Assembly (NCBI GenBank): GCA_023622385.1
Contig: JAMNZI010000007.1
Location: 1-34,740 of the forward strand
Length of the DNA: 34,740 nucleotides
Direction: 5' to 3'
Source: Bacillota bacterium
GTDB taxonomy: Bacteria > Bacillota > Clostridia > Caldicoprobacterales > Caldicoprobacteraceae
Shown here: in pieces, positions 1-7,781 of the stretch
Position numbering within the stretch: the stretch's first letter is position 1
How the letters are laid out: every line of letters starts with the position of its first letter
The notes under the pieces: model-generated
Told to the model about the DNA's origin: nothing
Database searches by the model: none
The model's input: only the letters and a program-made list of their open reading frames with translations
Position numbers and translations under genes: made by a program

Positions 1-534
1 GGCGAGATTTCCTATGCGCTGGGGATCGGGCTTAAGGATATAACAGTACCCTATCTTGTTGAAAACAGGCGGAACAGCAAGGAAGCGTGGATAGCCGTTG
101 CAAGACAGTTGCAGGACATGGGCAAGAGAATTAAAGAGGCTGGCCTCAACCTGCACTACCACAACCACGCCTTTGAGTTCGAAAAGTTTGATGGCAAGTA
201 TGGGCTGGACATCCTAATTGATAACACCGATGCCGATGTGGTCAAGCTTGAGGTGGACACGTTCTGGGTTCAATATGCGGGCGTCGACCCTGTTGATTAT
301 TTGAAGGGCTTATCGGGCCGCGTTACCATGGTGCATCTCAAAGATATGATCAAGGGCCAGGAACCGCCCTTTGCTGAGGTGGGAGAGGGCTGCATCGACA
401 TCTCCGGCATCATAAGGGTCTCCAGGGAAATAGGGGTTCAATGGGGAATAGTTGAGCAGGATGTGTGCCAAAGGCCGCCGTTGGAGAGCGTTAAGCTGAG
501 CATAGATAATCTTAAGAATATGGGTGTAATTTAA
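1..534 (+). CDS. Sugar phosphate isomerase/epimerase, TIM-barrel family (5' truncated)
   Basis: The reading frame is open from base 1, so the window cuts off the N-terminal part and the last 177 residues are visible. The motifs HYHNHAFEF, KLEVDTFW and VHLKDM are typical of the AP-endonuclease-2/xylose-isomerase-like TIM barrel (IolE/YcjR-type proteins). In that family the His, Glu and Asp residues bind a divalent metal and the enzymes isomerise or epimerise sugars or inositol derivatives. The C-terminal part has the usual E-V-G-x-G-x-I-D segment and a late conserved Glu (GIVEQD). The substrate cannot be told from sequence. AraD and an alpha-xylosidase downstream suggest a carbohydrate role, which is inference. 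A 250-base gap with a strong hairpin separates it from the next gene. Confidence 0.88.
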   Translation, partial: GEISYALGIGLKDITVPYLVENRRNSKEAWIAVARQLQDMGKRIKEAGLNLHYHNHAFEFEKFDGKYGLDILIDNTDADVVKLEVDTFWVQYAGVDPVDYLKGLSGRVTMVHLKDMIKGQEPPFAEVGEGCIDISGIIRVSREIGVQWGIVEQDVCQRPPLESVKLSIDNLKNMGVI

Positions 535-580
535 AAGGGATGCAGCCGGTGGCGGTAGATGTAATACTGGGGATTCAAAG

Positions 581-718
581 ATGAGAGGCATCTGGCGTTA
601 TGCAAAATGCGATGTGCAAGAGAAAGAGATATTTTCCGGTGTAAGGGGCGGTTACTTTGTTGTAAGAAGCCTTTCGGCGGATAAGGTATACAGCGGGTTA
701 AAACTTGCAGAGGGGTAA
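581..718 (+). CDS. Possible small protein of 45 residues, unrecognised
   Basis: An ATG frame encodes 45 residues of mixed, protein-like composition containing GVRGGYFVVRS. The frame is open further upstream to base 530, just after the previous gene. No good Shine-Dalgarno site precedes the ATG; only a weak GGGG lies about 8 bases upstream. It could be a small gene, the remnant of a longer one, or chance. I do not recognise it. Confidence 0.2.
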   Translation: MRGIWRYAKCDVQEKEIFSGVRGGYFVVRSLSADKVYSGLKLAEG

Positions 719-748
719 AAAACTCTGGTGTCAGAAAGGGAGGAAAGG

Positions 749-788
749 CGCAAGAGACTCCCTCTTGAAGAAGAGAGGGTCTCTTGCG
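749..788 (+). promoter_or_regulatory. Strong hairpin just upstream of yigZ
   Basis: Two 18-base arms (749-766 and 771-788) around a GAAG loop pair at 16 of 18 positions, and one of the two exceptions is a G-U wobble in RNA. No U-tract follows, so it is not a standard terminator. The right arm holds the AGAGAGGG purine run and a TTG at 784, the only ribosome-binding-like element before yigZ. The hairpin might attenuate or mask translation, or stabilise an mRNA end. Confidence 0.5.
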
Positions 789-795
789 TTCGTAC

Positions 796-1425
796 ATGAT
801 GAATAGGGAATACTGCACCATCAAGCAAAGAGCTCGGCATGAAATCGTGATACAGAAATCCAGATTCATAGGGGATGCGTTCTATGTAAGTTCAGAGGAT
901 GAGGCCCTTGAAAGGCTTCAAGATGTAAAGGCCGAGTTTCCTGATGCCACTCATCACTGTTATGCCTATATAGTAGGACAGGAAGCTTTGGTTCAACGGT
1001 TTAACGATGATGGCGAGCCCGGCGGCACTGCCGGGATGCCTATACTGCAGGTGATACAAAACAGGGAACTCAAAAATGTATTGGTGGTGGTAACGCGCTA
1101 TTTTGGCGGTATAAAGCTTGGTGCCAATGGCCTGGTCAGAGCTTATTCTAGAGCGGCTGCTGAGGTCTTGGATAGGGCCGAAACAAGGCGCATGGTATTG
1201 AGTCCTAAGGGCATTATATATTTAGATTATGCTTACATAGGCCAAGTGGAGTATTTTTTGCGCCAGAAAGGCGTATACGTTGTTGGAGTGGAATACAGCG
1301 ACAAAGTCACCATGGAGGTTATCGCTCCTATGGACTGGGGCGAGTTTTGCGGAATGCTGAGGGAGATGTGTGGAGGAAATGTTGAATTTAGTGAAAAGCC
1401 GCCTGTCTTCCATTCATGGGAATAA
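796..1425 (+). CDS. yigZ: YigZ/IMPACT family protein (UPF0029)
   Basis: About 209 residues, the usual length for YigZ/YvyE. It has the IMPACT N-terminal signature: KSRFI near the start, then NDDGEPGGTAGMPIL and VTRYFGGIKLGANGLVRAY. The C-terminal 70 residues form the usual ferredoxin-like DUF1949 domain. The family is widespread; eukaryotic IMPACT proteins act on Gcn2 signalling, and the bacterial role is not settled. I chose ATG 796 because relatives begin about 16 residues before the H-E-I motif (799 is equally possible). An in-frame TTG at 784 is better spaced from the AGAGAGGG purine run, so the start is uncertain. It appears to be a single gene behind a strong hairpin. Confidence 0.9.
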   Translation: MMNREYCTIKQRARHEIVIQKSRFIGDAFYVSSEDEALERLQDVKAEFPDATHHCYAYIVGQEALVQRFNDDGEPGGTAGMPILQVIQNRELKNVLVVVTRYFGGIKLGANGLVRAYSRAAAEVLDRAETRRMVLSPKGIIYLDYAYIGQVEYFLRQKGVYVVGVEYSDKVTMEVIAPMDWGEFCGMLREMCGGNVEFSEKPPVFHSWE

Positions 1426-1550
1426 GTGAGGGTGAAAAGGTTAAGGCGAAGCATTAGCGATTGAAGAAAAAAGGAATTTATTGTCTGAACAATGGGCTGT
1501 CGATTGTACCCATTATACTAGATGATAGACAAAAGGGGTGACATTTTCAT

Positions 1551-2246
1551 ATGCTTAAATGGCTTAAAGAGGCTGTGCTCGAGGCCAATTTGGAGCTGCC
1601 CCGGCGAGGCCTGGTTATATATACCTGGGGCAATGTCAGCGGGATATCCAGGGAAGAGGGCTTGGTGGTCATAAAGCCAAGCGGTGTCCCTTATGAGGAG
1701 TTAAAGCTGGAAGACCTGGTTGTGGTGGACCTCGATGGCAATCAAGTGGAGGGAAAGCTCAGGCCTTCATCTGATACCCCGACCCATCTGGTGCTGTATC
1801 GGGCCTTCCCCGAAATTGGAGGTGTGGTACATACCCACTCGTCGTGGGCTACCAGCTGGGCACAGGCGGGAAGAGGCATTCCTGCGCTGGGCACCACCCA
1901 TGCCGACTATTTTTACGGAGAGATACCCTGTACCCGTGACATGACGGCTGAAGAGATACAGGGGGACTATGAGGCCGAAACCGGAAATGTCATAGTCGAA
2001 ACGTTTAGGGCAAGGGGGATAAACCCCATGCATGTGCCGGGCGTACTGGTTAAAAGCCACGGGCCTTTCAGCTGGGGAAAAGACCCTCATGAGGCGGTTT
2101 ACAATGCCGTGGTGATGGAAGAGGTGGCAAAGATTGCTTTCCACACGTTTGCTCTATCGCCCAACGTCAAGGCCATTGATCAGGTGCTACTCGATAAACA
2201 TTTTTTGCGCAAACATGGTCCCAATGCCTATTATGGGCAGAAGTAG
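1551..2246 (+). CDS. araD: L-ribulose-5-phosphate 4-epimerase
   Basis: A 231-residue class II aldolase/epimerase of the same length as E. coli AraD. The key residues sit one position before the E. coli numbering: zinc ligands His94, His96 (HTHSSW) and His170 (KSHGPF), catalytic Asp119 (THADYF) and Tyr228. The GNVS, KPSG and SSDTPTH phosphate-binding segments are present. It converts L-ribulose 5-phosphate to D-xylulose 5-phosphate, feeding arabinose into the pentose phosphate pathway. The late Tyr and the THAD motif favour epimerase over fuculose-phosphate aldolase. ATG 1551 follows AAAGGGGTG at good spacing. No araA or araB is present in the window. The alpha-xylosidase follows after 150 bases on the same strand. 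Confidence 0.92.
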   Translation: MLKWLKEAVLEANLELPRRGLVIYTWGNVSGISREEGLVVIKPSGVPYEELKLEDLVVVDLDGNQVEGKLRPSSDTPTHLVLYRAFPEIGGVVHTHSSWATSWAQAGRGIPALGTTHADYFYGEIPCTRDMTAEEIQGDYEAETGNVIVETFRARGINPMHVPGVLVKSHGPFSWGKDPHEAVYNAVVMEEVAKIAFHTFALSPNVKAIDQVLLDKHFLRKHGPNAYYGQK

Positions 2247-2396
2247 GCCTAATGTTTTAAAGTCAAGGATATGTGGTTTACTTAATGCTGCCGACGGTAT
2301 TTTGGGAAGAAGAGCTTTGCATTTGTAAGATGTCTTTACTTTTAAAGCATGCAAAAAATAATACAACAAAACTTTTTGAGGAGGAAGGATGGTTGT

Positions 2397-4721
2397 ATGA
2401 AGTTTACAAACGGTTACTGGCTGATGAGAGAAGGACTTAAGGCTTTTTTCCCTGCAGAGGTAAACGATGTGGAAATAAAGGACAATTCCCTTATAGTATA
2501 TGCTCCATGCAGGCATATAAGGCATAGGGGCGATACCCTGAATTGCCTGCTATTTACAGTGGAATTCAGCTCGCCTATGGAGGATGTCATTAGGGTAAGA
2601 ATATGCCATCACAAGGGAAAGATTGAAAAGCCGCCGTTTTTCAACATCAACGAAAAGCGCGATGTAAAGGTCGAGATCGTGGATAGTGACGAATACGCCT
2701 CGCTCATTTCGGGACAGCTTAAGGTACGGGTGAGAAAGCAGGGCGACTGGCGGGTGGAGTTTCTGGGGCGAGACGATGAGCTGCTCACCGAGAGCAGTTT
2801 CAGGAATATGGGCTATATAGTCATGGACAGCGGTGAGACATACGTACACGAGCAGCTGCTGCTCAAAGTCGGGGAATGCGTGTATGGGCTGGGTGAGCGG
2901 TTTACTCCTTTTGTAAAGAATGGACAGACGGTGGATATGTGGAACGAGGACGGGGGTACCAGCAGCGAGATAGCCTACAAAAACGTTCCATTTTATATGA
3001 CCAATCAGGGGTACGGGGTGTTTGTCAACCATCCCGAGAAGGTGTCGTTTGAAATAGCTTCCGAGAAGGTAAGCCGTGTGCAGTTCAGCGTGCCGGGCGA
3101 ATACCTTGAATATTTCATAATCTATGGACCAGATCCTAAAAAGGTGCTTGAGAAGTATACCGATCTTACCGGGAAACCGGCTCTTCCTCCGGCCTGGTCT
3201 TTTGGGCTATGGCTTACTACCTCCTTTACTACCAGTTATGATGAAAAGACGGTCAACAGCTTTATTGACGGTATGGCTGAAAGGGATATCCCCCTCCATG
3301 TATTTCACTTTGACTGCTTCTGGATGAAGGAATTTCATTGGTGCAATTTTGAATGGGATGAGAGGGTATTCCCCGATCCGGAGGGTATGCTACGAAGGTT
3401 GAAAGAGAAGGGACTTAAGATATGCGTGTGGATCAACCCATATATTGCCCAGCGTTCCAAGCTGTTTGAAGAAGGCATGAAGCACGGCTATTTAGTTAAG
3501 AAGCCCAATGGAGATGTGTGGCAGTGGGATATGTGGCAAGCCGGCATGGCGTTGGTGGATTTTACCAATCCTGAGGCACGGGAATGGTTTAAGTCTAAAT
3601 TAAGACGGTTGCTGGATATTGGCGTGGATGCGTTTAAGACCGATTTTGGTGAGAGGATACCTACCGATGTGGTGTACTACGATGGCTCAGATCCAGTAAA
3701 GATGCACAACTATTATACTTATTTATACAACAAGACGGTGTTTGAGGTGCTGGAGGAGAAGTACGGCAAAGGCGGAGCGTGCCTGTTTGCGAGGTCGGCT
3801 ACGGCAGGGAGCCAGCAGTTCCCGGTTCATTGGGGAGGCGATTGTACGGCCAGCTATGAGTCAATGGCCGAGACTTTAAGGGGAGGCCTGTCCCTTGGGA
3901 TGTCGGGTTTTGGTTTTTGGAGCCATGACATAAGCGGTTTTGAACACACCGCTACGCCTGACCTGTACAAGAGGTGGGCTGCTTTCGGCCTTCTATCCTC
4001 TCACAGCCGCTTGCACGGCAGCGGCTCTTATAGAGTGCCCTGGCTGTTTGATGAAGAAGCGGTAGATGTAGTCAGGCACTTTACAAAGCTGAAATGCAGG
4101 CTCATGCCTTACCTTTACGCTGCAGCCTGCGAGGCTTCCCAGAAGGGGATACCCATGTTGAGAAGCATGCTGCTTGAGTTCCCGGATGACCCCACGTGCA
4201 GCTATCTTGACCTGCAATACATGCTTGGTGAAGCTTTGCTGGTGGCTCCCATATTCAACGATAAGGGCATAGCCAAGTATTACCTCCCGGAGGGGCGGTG
4301 GACTCACTTCCTAGACGGGCGGGTAATGGATGGAGGACGATGGATAAAGGAAAAATACGATTACATGAGCTTACCTCTATGGGTAAGGCCCAATTCCATA
4401 GTAGCGGTTGGCGCTGTTGATACAAAGCCCGATTATGATTATGCCCGCGATGTAACCTTCCATATATTCCAGCTGGATGATGGCAGCGTTGTGGAGGCAC
4501 AGGTTCCCAACATTCACGGTCAAATCGAAATGCGCGTGCGGGCCGAAAGAAAAGGAGATATCATTACCGTTATGGTAGATAATCCTGCTAAGCAGTGGAA
4601 CGTAATGTTGCGCAACGTCACGCCAGTGGAGGTTATAAAGGGGATGAAACTATCTCAAGATTCATTGGGGACCTGCATTAAAGCTGAGGAAGGAAGTGCC
4701 CAAATAAAAGTGCGGGTATGA
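2397..4721 (+). CDS. yicI: Alpha-xylosidase, glycoside hydrolase family 31
   Basis: A 774-residue enzyme very close in length to E. coli YicI (772). From ATG 2397 the catalytic nucleophile is Asp416 (in KTDFGERIPTD) and the acid/base is Asp482 (in HWGGDCTASYESM), matching YicI numbering. It has the GH31 N-terminal beta-sandwich, a (beta/alpha)8 barrel with GLWLTTSF and HFDCFWM, and C-terminal beta domains. YicI-type enzymes release alpha-linked xylose, for example from isoprimeverose derived from xyloglucan. No signal peptide is seen, so it should be cytoplasmic and act on imported oligosaccharides. An upstream in-frame ATG at 2349 exists, but the strong GAGGAGGAAGG at 2378-2388 selects 2397. 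A terminator follows. Confidence 0.95.
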   Translation: MKFTNGYWLMREGLKAFFPAEVNDVEIKDNSLIVYAPCRHIRHRGDTLNCLLFTVEFSSPMEDVIRVRICHHKGKIEKPPFFNINEKRDVKVEIVDSDEYASLISGQLKVRVRKQGDWRVEFLGRDDELLTESSFRNMGYIVMDSGETYVHEQLLLKVGECVYGLGERFTPFVKNGQTVDMWNEDGGTSSEIAYKNVPFYMTNQGYGVFVNHPEKVSFEIASEKVSRVQFSVPGEYLEYFIIYGPDPKKVLEKYTDLTGKPALPPAWSFGLWLTTSFTTSYDEKTVNSFIDGMAERDIPLHVFHFDCFWMKEFHWCNFEWDERVFPDPEGMLRRLKEKGLKICVWINPYIAQRSKLFEEGMKHGYLVKKPNGDVWQWDMWQAGMALVDFTNPEAREWFKSKLRRLLDIGVDAFKTDFGERIPTDVVYYDGSDPVKMHNYYTYLYNKTVFEVLEEKYGKGGACLFARSATAGSQQFPVHWGGDCTASYESMAETLRGGLSLGMSGFGFWSHDISGFEHTATPDLYKRWAAFGLLSSHSRLHGSGSYRVPWLFDEEAVDVVRHFTKLKCRLMPYLYAAACEASQKGIPMLRSMLLEFPDDPTCSYLDLQYMLGEALLVAPIFNDKGIAKYYLPEGRWTHFLDGRVMDGGRWIKEKYDYMSLPLWVRPNSIVAVGAVDTKPDYDYARDVTFHIFQLDDGSVVEAQVPNIHGQIEMRVRAERKGDIITVMVDNPAKQWNVMLRNVTPVEVIKGMKLSQDSLGTCIKAEEGSAQIKVRV

Positions 4722-4757
4722 TATAGGTTTTGTCATACCTGAATCGCATAGATGTAT

Positions 4758-4799
4758 AAAAGATAAGGGGCGTTTATCAGCTCCTTATCTTTTTATTTT
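4758..4799 (+). terminator. Rho-independent terminator after yicI
   Basis: An 11-base stem, AAAAGATAAGG paired with CCTTATCTTTT, closes a 14-base loop and is followed by TTTTATTTT. The A-rich left side means it could also stop transcription coming from the opposite strand. Confidence 0.88.
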
Positions 4800-5044
4800 G
4801 TATTTGTCCTGGATCCTTACTCCCAATACCAGGGTTGGCGATTAAGCGGTGTTCAATTTTTCATGTTATGGCAAGATTGTGGTGACGGCATTCCATATTA
4901 AAAATGGAGTAGAAAAGCTGTACGGGGGATGAGAGGATTGTTGGAGAGGTGAAAAGGCGAAAGGCAATCAGCAGCCATAAGCCGAAAGCGCCTTGTATTC
5001 CGGACATGGATATCCTGCAGCCGGGGAACAGTAGCTTACTGTAT
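4800..5044. other. Intergenic stretch between two converging genes
   Basis: I see no convincing gene between the yicI terminator and the end of the ANTAR regulator gene. A minus-strand open frame runs across it, but it overlaps the regulator in another frame and has no family features. A weak hairpin (4954-4994) is listed separately. A small perfect inverted repeat, ACAGTA-3 bases-TACTGT, lies near 5029-5043. Confidence 0.6.
4954..4994 (-). terminator. Possible terminator of the ANTAR regulator gene
   Basis: On the minus strand AAGGCG pairs with CGCCTT across a long loop that can form an inner GGC/GCC pairing, and TTTTC follows. The U-tract is short, so this is a weak candidate. The bidirectional hairpin at 4758-4799 is a backup. 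Confidence 0.35.
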
Positions 5045-5620
5045 TTAATCCTCCAATTGATGGGCCAATATGATGGCTTTTGCCAGATCGTATAAGGGGG
5101 TACCGGTGTCCATGCTCCGTTTTTGCAGCAGCCTGTAAGCCTGGCTTTCTGCCAGGCCGTATTTTTCCATGATGATGCCTTTGGCTTTTTCAATAAGCTT
5201 TCGCTCTTCCAGCTGAGCTTTGAGCTTTTTTATTTCTTCTTTGAGGTTCGTTATTTTGCGGTAGCTCAAAAGCGAGAGCTGGATAGTCTGCATAAGCCCC
5301 GATTTGGTCAAGGGGCGCTGGAGAAATATAATCCCGCTGTTTGAATCGTTCCAGAGATCCATTGTATTGGAGTTAGTTATTACGATGACGGGGGCGATAT
5401 TCTCCTGCTCTGCAATCTCTGCAATCTGTATGCCATTGATGGCAGGTAGGTCGGCATCTGCAATAATTAGGTCAGGATGCAAGGTTTTTATGCGCCGTAA
5501 GGCCGATGCCCCGTCGGTTGATTCGTCTATAACGGTGAAGCCTTGCCGGGTTAAGAATGCTTTGATTCTTTTCATCTCCTCTATTTGGTTTAGAGCAAGG
5601 CATATTCTAATCCCATTCAT
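5045..5620 (-). CDS. ANTAR-domain response regulator (NitR/AmiR-like antiterminator)
   Basis: 191 residues. An N-terminal CheY-like receiver (about 1-120) is joined by a coiled-coil linker (LKEEIKKLKAQLEERK) to a C-terminal ANTAR RNA-binding domain (about 130-190). The ANTAR core is visible: R-x-L-I-E-x-A-K-G-I-I-M, then Y-G-L-A-E-S-x-A-Y-x-L-L-Q-x-x-S-M. The receiver keeps an Asp55 (ADADLP), but the usual acidic pair after strand 1 is replaced by ALNQ and the KP lysine by RP. It is therefore probably a pseudo-receiver working without phosphorylation, as known for AmiR. The start at ATG 5620 follows GAGGGGAAGG; an upstream TTG at 5638 is less likely. Proteins of this class bind paired hexaloop hairpins and prevent termination. 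Such a target lies upstream of the divergent glnA. Confidence 0.92.
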   Translation of the reverse strand: MNGIRICLALNQIEEMKRIKAFLTRQGFTVIDESTDGASALRRIKTLHPDLIIADADLPAINGIQIAEIAEQENIAPVIVITNSNTMDLWNDSNSGIIFLQRPLTKSGLMQTIQLSLLSYRKITNLKEEIKKLKAQLEERKLIEKAKGIIMEKYGLAESQAYRLLQKRSMDTGTPLYDLAKAIILAHQLED

Positions 5621-5657
5621 GTGTCCTTCCCCTCGCAAAAGCTATTTTTTCTCATCT

Positions 5658-5686
5658 ATTATACAGTTACTGCACAAAATTTGCAA
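5658..5686 (-). promoter_or_regulatory. Sigma-A-type promoter of the ANTAR regulator gene
   Basis: Read on the minus strand, TTGCAA (-35) and a perfect TATAAT (-10) are separated by 17 bases. Transcription would start near 5651, leaving about 30 bases of leader before ATG 5620. TTGCAA recurs at 5703-5708. Confidence 0.72.
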
Positions 5687-5854
5687 TAAATAGACGGGTG
5701 TTTTGCAATATAAATCAAAATATATGGATATTAAAAATATTTATGGGGTTTTTAACGAATGCTAATTACACATGGATGCAAGATTGTGTTATAGATATTG
5801 CAAAAGCGGTGCTGCATTGTTATATTTTAGCGATTGTAATGTAACGGAATACAG

Positions 5855-6204
5855 CTTGTACCGAGAATAGCTCCATTTATAAGCGACAGACACTTCGGAG
5901 TGGGGGCAGATGGGATAGTGCTCATCATGATCTCGGAAGTTGCTGATTTCAAGATGATGATATTCAATTCCGAGGGTTCAGAAGCCGAAATGTGCGGTAA
6001 TGCCATTAGGTGCGTTGGCAAATACGTGTATGACAGCGGATTGATGTCAAAGGCTGATGTAAGCATAGAGGCTTTGGCCGGCATTAAATTGCTCTACATA
6101 AAAGTGAGAGATGGCGTAGTTGAACTGGTAAAGGTGGATATGGGCTGCCCTATACTTGGCCCTAAAAGGATACCGGTAATAACCGGTCAAACTGCTTTTA
6201 TTTC
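5855..6204 (+). pseudogene. dapF: Remnant of diaminopimelate epimerase (dapF), both ends missing
   Basis: An open frame encodes a clear DapF segment: ISDRHFGVGADG, IFNSEGSEAEMCGN, RCVGKYVYDSG, SIEALAGIK and VDMGCPIL. Diaminopimelate epimerase makes meso-DAP for lysine and peptidoglycan. The visible part covers roughly residues 35 to 145 of a protein normally about 275 long. The N-terminal start region (M-x-G-x-G-N-D-F) and the whole C-terminal half with the second catalytic Cys are absent. The usual GNG after the first catalytic Cys is GNA. The frame runs on to 6310 but loses similarity near 6200, where the glnA promoter and leader begin. Internal GTG 5900 has no ribosome-binding site. I infer a dead fragment; a full dapF should exist elsewhere. 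Confidence 0.82.
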
Positions 6205-6239
6205 TCAACCGGTGCATTTACAGGCTAAAAAAATTTTTG

Positions 6240-6268
6240 TTGACATTTTTAGCATTTTATTATATATT
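6240..6268 (+). promoter_or_regulatory. glnA promoter
   Basis: A perfect TTGACA (6240-6245) and TATATT (6263-6268) are 17 bases apart in an A+T-rich stretch. The predicted start near 6274-6276 coincides with the beginning of the first ANTAR hairpin at 6273, so the leader RNA would begin with the regulatory structure. Confidence 0.82.
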
Positions 6269-6272
6269 ACCT

Positions 6273-6332
6273 ACGTTGTGCAATGGCGCGCAGCGTTAAT
6301 GTGTTTATGAAGGCGTACTCAACGGCGAGTAC
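6273..6332 (+). ncRNA. ANTAR-binding tandem hexaloop leader of glnA
   Basis: Hairpin P1 (6273-6296) has 9-base arms ACGTTGTGC and GCGCAGCGT, paired fully with two G-U wobbles, and the 6-base loop AATGGC. Hairpin P2 (6315-6332) has perfect 6-base arms GTACTC and GAGTAC and the 6-base loop AACGGC. Both loops have A at position 1 and G at position 4, the known ANTAR recognition signature, and differ by one base. The linker is 18 bases. The P2 left arm is also part of the left arm of the terminator at 6310-6362, so the two structures exclude each other. Binding of the ANTAR protein to P1-P2 should let transcription pass into glnA. Confidence 0.87.
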
Positions 6333-6362
6333 AACCGTCTGTTGGGTGCGCCTTTTTGTTTT
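6310..6362 (+). terminator. Regulated leader terminator upstream of glnA
   Basis: A 14-base stem pairs AAGGCGTACTCAAC (6310-6323) with GTTGGGTGCGCCTT (6341-6354) using two G-U wobbles, followed by TTTTTGTTTT. It shares bases 6315-6323 with the P2 hairpin and lies about 33 bases before the glnA start. That placement is expected for an antitermination switch. Confidence 0.88.
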
Positions 6363-6394
6363 GGCAGAATTTAACTTTAAAGGAGAGTGATTGT

Positions 6395-7729
6395 ATGGCA
6401 AGATACAGCAAAGAGGATATTTTAAGGTTGGTCAAGGAACTGGATGTAAAATTCATACGCCTCCAGTTTACCGACATTTTGGGGACTTTAAAGAATGTGG
6501 CAATTACATCCGAACAGATTGAGAAAGCGCTGAACAACAAGTGTATGTTTGACGGCTCATCCATTGAGGGTTTTGTCAGGATTGAAGAGTCGGACATGTA
6601 CCTGGCACCCGATCCAAATAGTTTTACGATATTTCCGTGGCGTCCGCAGCCCGGTAGGGTGGCAAGGCTGATATGCGATGTGCTCAATCCCGATGGTACT
6701 CCTTTTAGCGGAGATCCTAGATATGTATTAAAGCGAGCTTTAAAAAAAGCCGCTGATATGGGATATGATAAATTCAACGTAGGTCCTGAGTGCGAGTTTT
6801 TCCTGTTTTTGACAGATAGCGAGGGAAAGCCTACCATTAAAACTCACGACAACGCCAGCTATTTCGACCTTGGCCCTGTGGATCTAGGTGAGGATGCACG
6901 GAGGAATATATGCCTTGCCCTTGAGGAGATGGGCTTTGAGATAGAGGCCTCACATCACGAGGTGGCGCCCGGCCAGCACGAGATTGATTTTAAATACCAG
7001 GATGCCCTTACCACCGCAGATAACGTGATGACCTTTAAGATGGTTGTAAAGACCATGGCTCAAAGGAATGGCCTGCATGCCACTTTCATGCCCAAGCCTA
7101 TATTCGGCGTCAACGGTTCTGGCATGCATACCAATGTTTCGTTGTATAGAGATGGAAAGAATGCCTTTTACGACGAAAACGATCCCCTTCAGTTGAGCCA
7201 GGAGGCTTACTGGTTCATAGGCGGTATAATGAAACACATAAAGGCAATCACTGCCATCACCAATCCCCTGGTAAATTCGTATAAGCGTTTGGTACCCGAT
7301 TATGAAGCGCCTGTGTACATCGCATGGTCTGCTAGAAACAGAAGCCCGCTTATAAGAATTCCTGCAGTCAGGGGTGAAGCCACGCGCATGGAGCTCAGAT
7401 CTCCCGATCCGTCCTGTAATCCGTATTTGGCGTTTGCTGTTATATTATCTGCCGGGCTTGACGGTATAAAGAATAGGATTCAACCTCCACCGCCGATGGA
7501 TAAAAACATATTCAGGATGAGCTGTGAGGAAAGGATGAAGGAAGGTATCGATTCATTGCCGGCTAGTTTGGAAGAGGCCATCGATGAGATGGAAAAAAGC
7601 GAACTGATAAGGGAAACCCTTGGGGAACATGTCTTTACTAAGTACATCGAAGCCAAGCGCAAGGAATGGGAAGACTATAGGACGAAAATCACCCCATGGG
7701 AGATTGAGCATTATTTGACCAAATATTAA
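6395..7729 (+). CDS. glnA: Glutamine synthetase type I (alpha subtype)
   Basis: 444 residues, the same length as B. subtilis GlnA. It makes glutamine from glutamate, ammonia and ATP as a dodecamer in the cytoplasm. Family segments are intact: [90 protein letters not shown] and [10 protein letters not shown]. The arginine in GFVRIEESD matches the residue used for glutamine feedback in the Bacillus enzyme. The adenylylation loop of the beta subtype is not evident. ATG 6395 follows AAGGAG at 9 bases. Expression is probably set by the leader switch upstream and the ANTAR regulator. A LysR gene follows after 52 bases with no terminator between. Confidence 0.97.
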   Translation: MARYSKEDILRLVKELDVKFIRLQFTDILGTLKNVAITSEQIEKALNNKCMFDGSSIEGFVRIEESDMYLAPDPNSFTIFPWRPQPGRVARLICDVLNPDGTPFSGDPRYVLKRALKKAADMGYDKFNVGPECEFFLFLTDSEGKPTIKTHDNASYFDLGPVDLGEDARRNICLALEEMGFEIEASHHEVAPGQHEIDFKYQDALTTADNVMTFKMVVKTMAQRNGLHATFMPKPIFGVNGSGMHTNVSLYRDGKNAFYDENDPLQLSQEAYWFIGGIMKHIKAITAITNPLVNSYKRLVPDYEAPVYIAWSARNRSPLIRIPAVRGEATRMELRSPDPSCNPYLAFAVILSAGLDGIKNRIQPPPPMDKNIFRMSCEERMKEGIDSLPASLEEAIDEMEKSELIRETLGEHVFTKYIEAKRKEWEDYRTKITPWEIEHYLTKY

Positions 7730-7781
7730 GGGATGGATTAAAATTAATTTAAAGGTATAACCTTATAAAGGTGGGCTTGCG

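Noticed and set aside
531-869. 112-residue minus-strand open frame across the gap before yigZ
   Set aside because: It overlaps the yigZ start and the hairpin, has Cys/Leu/Pro-rich shadow composition and lacks a ribosome-binding site.
2247-2396. Riboswitch or T-box search upstream of yicI, gatC and the aminotransferase
   Set aside because: No T-box core, specifier-like structure or leader terminator was visible in these intervals.
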